This document shows, in pieces, positions 34,601 to 47,148 of a stretch of 64,000 nucleotides of DNA. The notes below the pieces were generated by a model, which was not told the DNA's origin, did not search any database, and saw only the letters and a list, made by a program, of their open reading frames with translations. The stretch comes from Blasia pusilla (lineage: Eukaryota > Marchantiophyta > Marchantiopsida > Blasiales), in NCBI GenBank assembly GCA_050084515.1, contig CM114273.1:43958001-44022000 (forward strand), read 5' to 3'. How positions within the stretch are numbered: position 1 is the first letter of the stretch; every line of letters begins with the position of its first letter. Both the position numbers and the translations under genes were made by a program.

Positions 34601-36742
34601 AACCCAGCAGTGACACACACGAAAAACAATTCTGCAGCTTCGAAGATCGCGTGCTTCCTCGTAATCACACCTGGAAAATAACAACACCCAGGCATCCAGC
34701 CTCGTGGACAGGCTGAAGTACAGAGTTGAAGACGCCCCATAATTCATCCCTGCCAATAGAGGGTAAAGAATTTAAGTACACAGTACCGGTCTCATTAGCA
34801 ACAACTTCCACAAAACTGCTCGTGTGACCAAACGGATAGTATCGGTACCTTATGGCGCTTGGAAGGTCATATAATCTGACATGCTGGTCTTCTGTTGGTG
34901 GGAGTTTGCTTCTGATCTTGCCAGGGATGGTTGTTGATGGAACCTGATTTACTGCACGAGAAAAGCCTTGTTTCAACCTGAACAACCATTGAATGCGATA
35001 CGACCATCTCCAATTTGCGCCACACGCTACGAGAGCGGCGCACGGCAGTAAATTGATATTCTCCGTCAAGAGAAAGACCACAGAAGCACCGACAAGGAAA
35101 TGGAGAAAGGAGTAAAAGAGAATATCACGAAGATATTTTACCTGCAGAAAAGTCCGAATGCCTTGAAATGGAACAGGAATCCTGGATTCACAGCACCTAT
35201 CCATCGCGATATCGAAACAGGAGATGGAATTGCATATGTTGACGTGTCCACTTCTACACCTGCACGTTTGTCTTGGTTGTTCAGAAGGGTCGACCGACAA
35301 TCATTGCAACAGAGAGAGGTACAGTGGGAAACGTACCCAATTTCAATCACCAAGACCTAGACAACATTGTCTCAATCAGAATTTCTCCCAACGGACGGAT
35401 CCAGCCTTCAGTTGATTTCTTTTTCACAGTTTCTTTACACCGTAAATTCTAATACATGACAGTTTTGGGAAACTTGCTATCATCTGCACGGCGCCTCCTA
35501 TTTCAGCTTACTGCAAAAGGAGTTCTAATTTACTTTGGCGGATCTGGGACCACGGGGCTTTTTCATCGAATAACAGACACATGCCGCAAACCAATTTGAA
35601 GGAAGCTAATTAGACAGTGAGATTCCTCAAAACGTTCAAGGGTGAGCTAATTCTTCTTCGGGCATAAATATCTAGATTGACGGGCATGGCGAGTACATGG
35701 AAAATGAGAACTGTAGTGTCGAAGACGATCCTCAGCACTTCGTACTGACGCCGGGTAGAATTTTCCGCATCTCAGTAAAGTGGGATCGCTCCATCCTGGG
35801 AAAACACACAAGCTCCTGGTAAAACGTAGAGCCCAATTGGCAGATCACAAAGCCTCGCTCTGAAACGTCCGTGGTGTTTGACTCACACTCTACTCGACGA
35901 GAATTCTTCCAGAGAAAAGGTGACGGAGAAAATCAGAGCTGTAGAAAAGCATTCCACAACCTGGGATTTAACCCCGCATTCAGGACAACGATCGCAAAGT
36001 GGATATATTGCAACTTGTAGAACCTTGTGACAAAAGCTACGAAGTACTACACAAAATTTGCAATTACGGTGGTACTGACACTTCTGATGGTCTTCTGTGG
36101 CAGTCATTTGGGCAGATCCCGACACCAGATGTAAGGAGCATGAGAACAAGTCTATGGAGACATGCCTGCCGTTGTACCGACAGGAACAGTTCAGCAGGCA
36201 AGTCTTCAGAGTGAACGACAGATCCCAGCTCACACAATTCTAGACATTGGGGAAATCACAACCCAGCCCTCCTACATTTCTATCAGCAAAGTCGTGCTGA
36301 AGGGCATGAACGACATGGATACAGTCACACCAACTCGACCTAGACTTCGCTTCATGGGTTACGACGACAGTGAAGCCAATTCCATGCTCTACTCCTGGGT
36401 GGGCCGAATCCTTTGAAATCTAGATAAGGAATCGTCGTTGATTCCACCACACACATTCTCGTGGATGATAGTACTTTCCCCTCTCACTGTGGACGTAGGG
36501 GCACTCTGACAAGAATACCTTAGCCTCTCTGCAAGGGGTTCCTCAATTGACAAATGAGTAAAACCTTGAAATAGTTCTCTACTGCACATGAGAGGTTTAT
36601 CAATGTCAAACGCAATGCACGATCATAATTGAATCTAATGAAGCTAGGAGACTAACAATCGGACACAGATGACCAGGCGTTACCCACCGCAAGTTCCCAT
36701 TAGAACTTTTCGGGCTCGCCCGGTATCCCCTGCTTCAACCAT
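31667..36742 (-). CDS. DUF72-family protein with nuclear, PIP-like C-terminal tail, 10 exons
   Basis: Exons: 36742-36688, 35795-35697, 35259-35142, 34977-34671, 34502-34419, 34247-34152, 33462-33400, 33240-33166, 32745-32665, 32350-31667; all GT-AG, 1662 nt in phase, 553 aa. DUF72 (PF01904; E. coli YecE relatives, TIM-barrel-like, function unknown) is recognised from blocks in family order: VLMGTCGW, CGKFYPASV, CVEVDTSTYAIPSP, FLFHFKAFGLFC, GVVIFQFHLSFKP, AVEFRCRDWF, DELEHETFQ, FHYIRVHRRE, LGSQVPHNLK, GPIYFMWGTDWEDQP. The DUF72 part ends near residue 370. About 180 residues follow, Ser/Pro-rich and acidic to basic, ending with KRKPTASIPLKKPKP (nuclear-signal-like) and ITSFFKRASRE, which resembles a PCNA-interacting PIP box but has Thr where the first Gln is expected. 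The start is the first ATG after an in-frame stop. The exons are small and the introns 100-900 bp. Confidence 0.92.
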
Positions 36743-39224
36743 GCTCGACGCAGCGGGCGGCGGAGTCTCAAAGTGAACGGCAAACTTCTCAAGACGACGC
36801 CAGTCTTCTGTATTGCCATTGACCACCCGGGCTCTGTGGCGCAGAAACTCTCATCGAAGGTTGGCGAGAGAAGCACAGCTCCAGCAAATCCATTTCAATT
36901 TCCTAAATCCAGCTATTCGTGAGAAAATATCAGCACATTACTTTCTTCCGCTTACGGTGACCTAGTTCACTTCGTCCCGTAGTATTCCGGGCCCTCAGTA
37001 TCTCGATCGATTATCCATTGTATTGGCCTGCAATGCTGAGGCTGCATGCAAATTGTTAAGAGTTCACAGCTGAAGTAAGGTGCGTTAGACGGGTTTCCCG
37101 CGCTCCTTCACCTGCCTTAAACGGACTGGACGACCATTGGTGATGGCAGGGACTCATAAAGGAAATTTCGGCGCCTGTTTTTAGCCTTGCTTTGCATCCA
37201 GACAAACACTCGGAGTGGTCGTCTGGACGTGGACGCAGACGAGACAGATCCGCCGGGATTTCTAGTCCAAGTTTTTTCCTGGGGAATCAGTCTATGACTC
37301 TACGGCGTTGCTACGACTCAAAGCAGCAGATGAGACAGATCCTTTAGGACTTCTCTTCATTTTCTTTCTAAGAAATCAGCCTACGGTGCTACCATGACAC
37401 AAAGCAGCAGATGAGGAGGGTTCAGTGGGACCTTCAAAATCGCCACAAGGAAGGTGTCGATTTTTTTCTATACTACCACTGGTTAGTGATTCTTTTGGAG
37501 ATTAGAAATTAGACCAATTAGAAAGAAGTTGCGAGGAGCCCCTGCAGAGATGCGTGAAGCGATTGAAACTTTGACATGTTCGCAAAGACATGAGAGATGT
37601 TTGCAGGCATTACGAATTGTGCCCGATTAGCAAATCTGACAGAGGAGTTGCCCCCACTTAGTTGTCAGGGGAGGGCAGATCTGGAATCTGGATATATCCG
37701 ACTCGTCAGCGACTTGGAATTCACACCATGTCCACAGGTCATTCGCCCGTTCGCACGTGGGAAGGTTTAAGAGATTTCTTATGCAGTTGAATGATGAGGC
37801 CACAAAGAATGAACCTGGTCTTAGTACTACTACCCATATTGGAAATGCTACACTGTTTCAGACTTCAATAAGCTCCAACTACTTTCCAGTTTGCTGCTGC
37901 TTATCGTGAAGATTTCTTGCGAATACGTGGTAGTCTTACGATTAATCTACCATCTTTGACATCTTTCCCGAGAGCCAGGATTTCACATCTTGTTGCGTAG
38001 TCGGAGATCTCGGTCAGGAAACCTCGCCGATGCTTCACGCTTGAGCATGTAGCTTTGTATATTGTGAAAAACGAAGAAAAACTTCTTAGTTGCTGGAGAA
38101 CTTCTATTTTCTAAAGGAATCCAAAAGTAGGCCAGGAAGCTAATTTCCAACGATAAACATTTGGGAGTAGCTTTTAAGCTGACAAAAGATTGATGCAATT
38201 CGAATTTCTTTGATAGATGGCGCAAGTTCATCGTATTGAGCTGGGCAACGCTTGTGCTGTACGCGAATGGAAAATTGGAGGACTGTCCATGGAGAGTTGT
38301 TTCAAAGACCAGAACGCGATGTCTTCCACCGATCCCACTCCCACATCCTCGAAAGACCAGGAGAACGCTTACCAGTGTTTATTCAAGAAAGAGAAGCGAG
38401 TGGACAAATCAGCGGCTATTACCTCGTACTAGGCGCTCTGAGCTCGCCTGTCGAGATCAAAACATTAATCTTGGACAAAGTAAATGACCATTGGGAGAAA
38501 AGGTGAACTTCATGGATTGATACGATACATGATACATTTCGCACCACGACTCTACCAGTGGTGTCACTGCCGCTTCGATTCCTGTCCACGAATCATGCAT
38601 CGAAGATCACATTTCTTCGCACTCATATTTGTCGCAAGATTTCTACAGGAAACTAAGAAATCGCCCTGAGCACTTACTAACTGCTCAAACGAGAAACACG
38701 TTCCTCCCCCTTGGTTTTGTACATCGACTCATTATAATCGTAAAACAAATGATAAACGATTAACCGACATCGAATTATAATCACGTTACAAAGAAAGCGT
38801 AGCAATCAATGCTCCTCCTCCTCTGCTCAGCACATCGAGTAGCTACGATCGAAAATTGAACACGACAACTGACGAGTAATCGCAATAAGGAACCTCAGAA
38901 ATCGCAGTGACCAAGTAATTTCCGCTTAAAAGTGAAACAAGTTTCTCCATCTTTGCTTGCACACCGACATACTCTCATCGAAAAACTCGTAGGAAAAACC
39001 AAAACAGAAGCTAAAACCTGAATGAAAGGAACAACAAAAGGCGACTCAAGGAGTCGAGAACACCGGCGCACACAAGGCCAGGAAACCCCTTACAATGAGG
39101 ATGACAACTGTGAAGGAATCGTCGGAGCTCTCCATTGTCCGCCTTCCTCTAACTATGACTCTCCAGCTCTTCCTCTCCTTAGAAAAGTATTTATTTTAAA
39201 AATACTGGATTAAGCTGTCATCAA
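36743..39224. other. Upstream region of the DUF72 gene
   Basis: It should contain the promoter of the DUF72 gene and the spacer to the tRNA gene. A short tandem repeat at 37231-37440 is listed separately. Overlapping short frames at 38217-38506 show no recognisable family. 38690-39000 contains two loosely similar blocks with CATCGACTCATTATAATCG and CATACTCTCATCGAAAAAC, possibly an old duplication. Confidence 0.5.
37231..37440. repeat. Short tandem repeat (about 82-91 bp unit) upstream of DUF72
   Basis: Just over two diverged copies of a unit running from GACGAGACAGATCC through TTTCT.AGAAATCAG.CTA to CAAAGCAGCA. The array lies about 500 bases upstream of the DUF72 start codon, a smaller counterpart of the arrays ahead of POLL, USP and the second germin gene. 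Confidence 0.75.
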
Positions 39225-39296
39225 ATCAGAGTGGCGCAGCGGAAGCGTGGTGGGCCCATAACCCACAGGTCCCAGGATCGAAACCTGGCTCTGATA
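39225..39296 (+). tRNA. tRNA-iMet: Initiator tRNA-Met (CAT)
   Basis: A 72-base cloverleaf starting ATCAGAGTGGCGCAGCGG and ending AACCTGGCTCTGATA. The acceptor stem ATCAGAG/CTCTGAT pairs fully, the anticodon loop is CCCATAA, and the GGATCGAAACC T-arm (A instead of T-psi-C) marks it as initiator type. It matches the plant initiator sequence as I remember it. No intron. CAA lies just upstream (39222-39224), the usual plant tRNA start context, after an AT-rich stretch at 39186-39206. TTTT at 39325-39328 can end Pol III transcription. Confidence 0.97.
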
Positions 39297-39324
39297 CACC
39301 AGAGAGCAAGCTTCCCGTATGACC

Positions 39325-39328
39325 TTTT
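39325..39328 (+). terminator. Probable Pol III terminator
   Basis: First T4 run downstream of the initiator tRNA gene, 28 bases after its 3' end. Confidence 0.6.
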
Positions 39329-39489
39329 GTCGTCGGGGTGGGGGAAGGTAGGGACTCGAGATAAGGAGGAAACTCGTGTTCTTTGTCTGTCCCGTACAAA
39401 CTTTTGGTCCAAGTATAGTGGCACGGCCATATACATGTACCCAAGGGAGCAACTATACTAGGGCGTTTCATTGTTTCATTATGAAATAG

Positions 39490-40060
39490 GGAGGGCCTCC
39501 ATTTATTGGAGCTATATGACCTCCATTTATTAGAGCCTATGAGTTGAATAAACTTGATAGTAAACTTGGACTAGGGAGGGCCTCCATTTATTGGAGCCTA
39601 TGAGTTGAATAAACTAATAGTAAAATTGGAGCTATATGACCTCCATTTATTAGAGCCTATGAGTTGAATAAGCTAATAGTAAACTTGGACATAGCATTCT
39701 AGGTAATGTTAGCCAGTAAATTTAAGAATTTCCCATCCTATCGTGTAAGTCCGATACTACCATGTAAGTCTCGGAAAACTGCACTTTCTTTGTAAAATTG
39801 AGAAAAATCGGCTGATATTTAGAAATTTTCGATTGGATCCTCTTAAGTGTCGGACAAAAACCGGCGAGCTCAAAAAATCTATGTGCCCGTTGGTCGGGGT
39901 ATATGACCTCCATTTATTAGAGCCTATGAGTTGAATAAACGGATAGTAGATTTGGACGTCCTGCCGTATGAGGTAAGCTCATGAAATACCGATTACCTCC
40001 ATTTATTAGGGCCTATGAGTTGAATACACGGATAGTAGGCTTGGACTTCTGGCTGTAAGA
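39490..40060. repeat. Tandem and dispersed copies of a 60-85 bp unit after the tRNA gene
   Basis: Six copies of a unit with CCTCCATTTATTAGAGCCTA, TGAGTTGAATAAAC and ATAGTAAACTTGGAC. CCTCCATTTATT starts near 39497, 39521, 39581, 39640, 39906 and 39995. A unique segment of about 200 bases (39695-39895) interrupts the array. Some copies are nearly identical, so part of the expansion is recent. Confidence 0.85.
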
Positions 40061-43000
40061 GGTAAGCTCCCACCTTTGATGGCATACCGCATTGGCGAAT
40101 GGTATTTGGTGTTCGACCCTACGGTACGTTTTTGAAACGTCCTACTATTATTGGAGAGTGCCCGCTTGGGGTGCTAGTAGTTGTCGGTCGGACACTGGGC
40201 ACTGTTAGACACTCGGGCTATGCCACACGTGAGCTATTTCCTCCTATTGTGGTTTAGGGTTTATACCCCTCGGCCGCATACCTTCAAAATAGTTTTTCAG
40301 TTGTAGGCCACACTACATTGTGACGATGCTATTTGGCATTTTCAAGAACAATTTAGTGAAGATTGTTACGATCTTTTAAAAAAGGTATGTAGATGAAGGC
40401 CTTTCACTTCTGGAAGGGCTTCGAGGGGCTGTGAGATGTTTGGTTACCTTTAGGATTTTCCAACTTGCGAGGGTTGCAGAGTATTTATTGAATGCATTCT
40501 AGAAGTAATACAATGCGAGGTTCATACATTTCTAGGTTGTCACTTCACGATCACTTACTCTGCTAACTCAACATTACACCAGCCATTGATGTGAAATTTC
40601 TAAGCTTTATTTAGCTTTCCATGTGTTTACAAATGTATATGCTCTTTGCTATTGTAGGTTGCGTCGAAGTTCTACAAAATTGTTTCATATAAGCTATAAT
40701 TATATATCCAATGCAAGAAGAATAGAGTTCTACTTTATGACTAATTTACTAGGATTTCTCCAAGTGTTGACGATCTCCAAGTTGTGAGTTGCACCAACAA
40801 CTTTGAGCTCCAAGCAATTCACCACCTCCAATAGCTCTTGAGTCGGCTTTGGGTCCACTCGCTCCATGTATCTTTAAAACAATTTAAAAGATCTCCTCTC
40901 TCATGTGCATTCCTCCATCTCTACAACAATCTCCACAAGGTGGCTCCGAAGTCGGCTCCCATCACATCTTTGCAAATATCTTCACAAGACGATTGCAGAA
41001 CAAATCGAGGTATACATTAAAGCATACCATGGCAACTACAACTTAACCCAAGGAAAGAGGAAGGGCATCTCACTAGAAGGAAATGTCCTTATTAGCCACT
41101 AGATTATAAATCTATAGTTAGTTGAAAGAGATATTTAGCCACCATTGACTAGCATTTACAATTTTAAAAAAATCTATTATCAAAGGACTCGTTATTTACG
41201 ATTTCTAATTATAAAGTGATACGTTGGCAACATGACATGGCAAGATTTACAAGTAGGTAATATCTTAGTCATCAACATGATTGATATGGCATGGAAATTA
41301 TGTTGCGTTGACAAAGAATTATTTTTATGTGATACATTGTTTTGTCTAGTTATTAGTGGGACTATTTCTAGTTGTTATTCAGTTGTTTAAGATTAAAAAT
41401 TGTTGAAATAAAAGAAATTGGTTACACCTGTAATGATTTGATGTGTCCATATGGTGGATTTTTCATGATGCGAGACAATCTCAGTTTCATATTGTGTAGA
41501 ATTTTTTGATTTCATACATTGATGTGTTGACACATATCAAAATCATAATCAAACGTGTGTATTGTTGATACTACGGTGAACACTAGTGATAATGTATGTT
41601 ATCACTACATGTAGTTGTATGAAGAAGGCAAAGTTATTTTTTATGGTTGGTTGTAGTTAATTTTATAACTAGTGATAATGGCAATAGTATCATGATTTCA
41701 GTTGTATAATAAGTTAACAAATGAAGAATAAGATATACATTGGGGACTTTTCTTCTTGTAAGAGAATCCATAGAATAAGAAAATGTATGGTGAATCATCA
41801 ACAAAATTCCCCTCATAATTGGAAATTTTCTATCCATTTTCATTCTAGAAACCACATTGATGGGATAAGTATTGCTCACCAAATTTCATGCATTAATGAA
41901 TGTACATTAGGGCATTCATTAAAGCATGAAATTTTTTTTCCTTTACTCTGATGGTTAATAATTCGTAAAAAAAAAAAAGGTAAATCAAGGCAAGATCTCA
42001 TTCATGAAGGGTTCATTGCAAATTGTAAGATCCAATAAACAAAAACTGAATGAACCACACTTGAGTTCATTTGAAACTAACAAATCAGCAGATCTGATAT
42101 GCATCTTTAAATTTTTTTCTCTATGGTAGTTGAGGGCCCAAATGTCGGAACGTTGAGAAAGAAAGTAAAATAAAAAGTCAATTGTATTTACTTTAAAAGT
42201 TCACGAGAAAGTAAGTAAGTAAAAAAACCCAATTGTTAGAGTAATTCCTAGATAACTTTGTCCACAAAATTCATTCGTAGGGAGAAAAACAAGAGTTCTT
42301 ATGAAATTCAATTTTTGGACAAGGACATACTATGAAGATTCTACTAAAGATAAGTATGAGATATTTTTCATAATATTTTTAAATTAGAAAAATTAGAAGT
42401 TAAATGAAACTAACTTTCATATTATAAGTCCATATGAAGTAAAACTAGCTACAAATAAGTCCAATCACATCATAGACTAATGTTGGCCTACAATCTTTTC
42501 CATTGATGTCTTTGGCCAAAAAATGTAAGAGCATACTACGTTCTTGAGAAGTATTTGTTGAGGATCATCATCGTGGTTGGGAAATGGAAGTTCAGTTTTT
42601 GGATCTTGTACACTTATTAGATTTATCTTGATACACACTAGAGGATTCAATCTACCATGATAATGATCTCTCCCTACGATGCCAGATATTTGTCGTACTC
42701 CCACATTTGCCACCCTTTGCGATTCTTTGAAAGAAAGATATGATCCCATAACCACAAAAGGAGAAAAAAGGCATCATCAATTACTTAGAATATTCTCCTC
42801 TTTTCTCTCGTTGAGTGAAGGGTGTTTTTTTTTTTTATCTTTATCTTGGAAGAAGCTCCCTTACCGAATATATCTTAGGTCCTTTCAAAACCCTTGCCAA
42901 TAGGTTCTAGAACTCTAAAAGATAAGTCATGAGATTCTTCAGGCTTCTTGCTCTTGATGATTTCTTATTCAATGTTCTCAATCACTTCCATACCACGATT

Positions 43001-44339
43001 CGTTTTTGAATTCATAGAAGGCTATACACCTATCATAGAATTGCCATCTTCATCCATGGTTTATTTTTAAAATCTGATATTGGATTATTTTCAGGTTTTG
43101 ATACCATGGGAAAACTATAATCCTTAAGAACATATGAGAGAGAAGGTGTTGGAGTAGGAACTACCACACTTGGATCAAAATTAGTGGTTTCTTGAGGTAC
43201 CGCTCGAGTCATTTGATAACATACCCATGATCTTGCCTAGGTTTTCCTTGATATCAACAATGTGTGACTTTGTGGATACGTTTCTTTCTCCATAGTATCT
43301 ATTGTGTGGGTTAAGGATAACGTTGCACTTTGCATCAAAGGGCATGTTCATCAACAAAAATAAGTCAGCTATTTGCAATAGCCTAGAACCAAGATACAAT
43401 AAGAAAATATCATAGTGGTGGAACTATAGGGAGAGTAGGACTCATGTAGTTTCCAGCAAACAAAAAATCAGCTTGGTGCAACCATAGAGAGATGGGATAT
43501 GGGTGCAACTATAGGATTAGTAGGACTACAGTAGTTTTGAGCAAACACAAAATACAAAAGTTATAATTTGCAACTGATGTTATAACACTAATACCAACTT
43601 GAAGAGCAACAAGCCTACTACTAGATATCATAAATATGGAATCTAGGAAGTGATTAAAAAACATCCATTTTTCCTACATAGTTAGCTTGCTATTCCCAAA
43701 AGTGCTTATTGCTATCCTCCAAATTCAACCTTGTTGTCTGTACTTTAATGTGATAAGGTAGTACAAGATTTCACCAACACTATCACCAATGGAAAACAAG
43801 AACAATATGTACGGTGTTTGTCTCCTTAGATCCTTTTTTGCTACTTTCTATTATCGATAGCAATATTATTTTGACCATCCTCTGTTCAATCATCTTGAAC
43901 ATCCCTTGCTTCAAATGCTCATTCCAACAAGCTTCTACTACTCCAATGAGCTCAATTTATCCGTTTCAACCACTATTCTTGACTTCCTCTAAGTTGTTGG
44001 TTTGTTGGGTGAGACTTAAGTGTTGATGTGCACAATACTCCTCTAGGTGGAGGATAAGCGTACAAGCTTCTTGCATTCTTTACAAGCATTGTACAGATTG
44101 TTCTTTGTTTCCATTGGTGATATTGACAATGAAATCTTGTGCTACCTTATCCCATGAAAGTACAAACAATAGGCTTGAATTTGGAGGATAACATCAAGCA
44201 CTTATAGGAATCTAAGCTATTTGATTGGTTCCTACCAAAGTTATTTGTCGAGTTGAGGAATAGGACGGGGGAAAGATTTAATGGAGCTTAAGTTTCATCT
44301 CTATGATGACACAAGCATAGGTCCCAAAAAATATGCCCC

Positions 44340-44342
<3 letters not shown>

Positions 44343-44382
<40 letters not shown>
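44343..44382. repeat. (GA)n microsatellite
   Basis: Forty-base GA run. It is followed by ACGGACAAGTCCTTCATTAG, a phrase that recurs near 44596 ahead of the next GA run. Confidence 0.95.
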
Positions 44383-44384
<2 letters not shown>

Positions 44385-44659
44385 AAAACGGACAAGTCCT
44401 TCATTAGCACGGACATGGACGGACATGGATTCCAAGAGGTGGGACCCACACTTTGAGTCCATGATGGAAGGCAAGGCAAAGACGAGAGGAGTTATGAAGG
44501 AGAAAGGAGTGGAGGTGGAAGGAGGAAGAAATGGGGGAATATAGAACACGAAGGCAAGTGAGGGGAATGAGAAAGGAGGGAAAGGTGGGGCCCAGACGGA
44601 CAAGTCCTTCCATAGGACGGACATAAGTCCACGGACATGGATATGTCCACATGCAACTT

Positions 44660-44660
<1 letters not shown>

Positions 44661-44694
<34 letters not shown>
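44661..44694. repeat. (GA)n microsatellite
   Basis: GA run of about 34 bases. With the run at 44343 it brackets a 280-bp segment whose two ends both contain CGGACAAGTCCTT and GGACATGG phrases. Confidence 0.95.
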
Positions 44695-44696
<2 letters not shown>

Positions 44697-46513
44697 GGTC
44701 CAATTGGAACTCTTGGATATTGTGGCTAAGTACATGAAGGCAAACATCCCACAACAACTTTACAAGCAATCTAGCAAGGGATTTATGATTCAAACGTGTA
44801 GATTACTCCAAATCCACTGTGAAAATTATCACCGGAAAGAATATTGGAGATCAAGTTCAATTATATGTATCCCATTGATTGCATCTTATGATTTGACTTC
44901 GGTTCGCCATTTGGATTGCGTGGATTTTAATTCCTTTTGTCCAAGTTTTGCGATGATTATTAATAAGTCTTAAGGTCAAACTCTACAAAAGGTAGGAATT
45001 TACTTGCTTGCTCTCATTTTCTCTCAGGGTCAATTATACAAACCAATATCTAGCGTGGGGTAGAGGACAAGGGGAAGAGGAGTTGCTTCCACACTGTGAT
45101 TGGAAGTGATGAACATTTGCATAAGGAAGGTGACTATACAAAAAATATAGTGTATAAAGAAATCCTTGGTTGAAATAAAATATTCAATCTTTTTTCAAGC
45201 ACACATTTATATATTATTCCCTGTTACATTTGTGCATCGCACAAACATCTTATTAGCTTTCTAGATGCATAGTCTACTATGGAAATGGCCCGATGTTAGT
45301 TTCTTTGACGTGCATTATAATATGCGGAAATTGGTGTTAATTTTTTTGGAAGCTTTCTTCCTAAAGGAGTGATGTATTTTGCATGTGCATTTCTCATATG
45401 TAGGTTTTTCAATAGATTTTTATCAAAATATTTAATTAATGTAAAAGGTGTTCTCAACTTCTCATTGTGCATAGAGATTTTGTTTTTAAAATTTTGACAT
45501 TGGTATCTATGCAAACTTCTACTGGCACGGTTTAATTAACATGGAAGGTCGGGGAGTTGGGAATGACATCAAAATGGGAAAATCAATTGTATTAAAAACT
45601 GGAAGAAATGAAGTGGCATTCAAGTTGGAAAGAGATTTATTTTTTCCCATGCATAGTATAAACAAGAAACTAGCTTAAAATTAATTTCTTCATAACCAAC
45701 TCAAAATTCAATATCATTTTTGTATAAAAGTCATACTCAACTTGGGAGTGGCTAGTTCAACATGTATTGATCAAAATGATTGTGCCCAAATTCATCAATT
45801 TCATTCACAATCCTACTTCCATCTCATAATCTCAAGAGAAAACTAGTTTGAAGTCTTCATCATGAGAACAAAACCATCATCATAAACTCCTCTCCACATA
45901 TCCATATTCATCAACACTCAAAAGACTACGATGAACTAGAACAAATGATTTTTACATGTTTGGAAGTTACGGTTGTCAATGATAAGAGTATAAAGGTATG
46001 GTGTTGATCATTCTCCATCCACATGTCACTGACACAAAAGAAGAAACCAAATATTCCATCTAAGCCCATGAGAGAATCCATCAAGAGTAAAGAAACAAAG
46101 AACTGCATAAGTCAAAGTCATGACTATTGGCAATCAATGGGAGAAGAAAAAGGAGAAACCCCTAAACGTGTGATACTACTGAAGCGACGATTATGATTCT
46201 CAAGAGGGAAAATCGATCACATCCTCATGAAACAAAAGGTAGGGACACTCCAAGAATGTCGACAATTCTTGGTCCTAAGAGCTTTGACCTCAACTCTTAA
46301 TACTAGTCCTTAGACACAAATACAAAATTGACCACACCCCCATGGCTAATCATCGATAGTCCACTAGAGGAATTAGTGCAAGGGATAGATCATTGGGACC
46401 CCCTATAAAACAAACATCACATTGCTATGCATGTCCATGGAGGGCCACATAGAGTGAACACTATCTAGATTATTCAGATCTATTCCTAACAACTCTTATT
46501 GATATCATATTCT

Positions 46514-46795
46514 TATTTCTCCTCATTATTATTATCATTATTAATTATTCGATATTCGAGCAGAATGAATGACGTCTGACCCGGAGCCGAAAATAAATAG
46601 CCTATGAGGATCGATCTCTCAAGACTCAAGAAGAATTTTTAATTAAAGAAAAGGTATTTCTCCTCATTATTATTATCATTATTAATTATTCGATATTCGA
46701 GCAGAATGAATGACGTCTGACCCGGAGCCGAAAATAAATAGCCGATGAGGATCGATCTCTCAAGACTCAAGAAGAATTTTTAATTAAAGAAAAGG
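46514..46795. repeat. Near-perfect 141-bp tandem duplication
   Basis: 46514-46654 and 46655-46795 are head-to-tail copies, each starting TATTTCTCCTCATTATTATT and ending TTAAAGAAAAGG. The only difference I see is GCCTATGAGG versus GCCGATGAGG, so the event is recent. Each copy carries ATGACGTCTGAC, which includes a bZIP-type TGACGTC core. It lies about 350 bases downstream of the germin-like gene on the minus strand. Confidence 0.95.
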
Positions 46796-47148
46796 TACCA
46801 GTAAGATGTAGGTGACACGTACGTTACCGACAGATGGATCCATCGCAGGCGTTGAGTCGTTGACAGGCAGGATTATTTCATTCAAATTTCTAGCCTCACG
46901 TCCGGCGTCTTGCATTCAATAGAGAGATAGATATATGTATATATGTAGCTCGATAGAGGAGGGAGGCATGCAGATTTGAATCTTACAGACGCGCGCATGG
47001 CGAGTTTGGTCTGCAGATCTGTTTCCTCCAGCTTTTGGTCGACAGAGGGAGGAATGCGGAAGCGGATGGGAATCGCGGAGGGTCACTCACATGGCGAATT
47101 TCGTGTGCGGATCTGTCACCTCCTCCTCGGTCGATGCAGGGAGGCGTC

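Larger units (their letters stand above)
40061..46513. other. Gene-poor region with microsatellites
   Basis: No gene is recognised in 6.4 kb of AT-rich sequence. Noted features are a repeated segment of about 80 bases around 43425-43560 (GGTGCAACTATAGGATTAGT and a variant), two GA microsatellites at 44343 and 44661, and GTGCATCGCAC near 45232, similar to the palindrome at 28155. Confidence 0.5.

Noticed and set aside
34374-34616. Short ORF including FHLSFKPSEENQ taken as a separate gene
   Set aside because: It is exon 5 of the DUF72 gene read through into flanking introns.
38217-38506. Three overlapping plus-strand frames of 71-84 aa
   Set aside because: No motif and mutually overlapping; more likely DUF72 upstream DNA.
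39490-40060. Regular repeats considered as a CRISPR array
   Set aside because: Units are diverged and variable in spacing, there are no unique spacers of constant length, and the window is eukaryotic.
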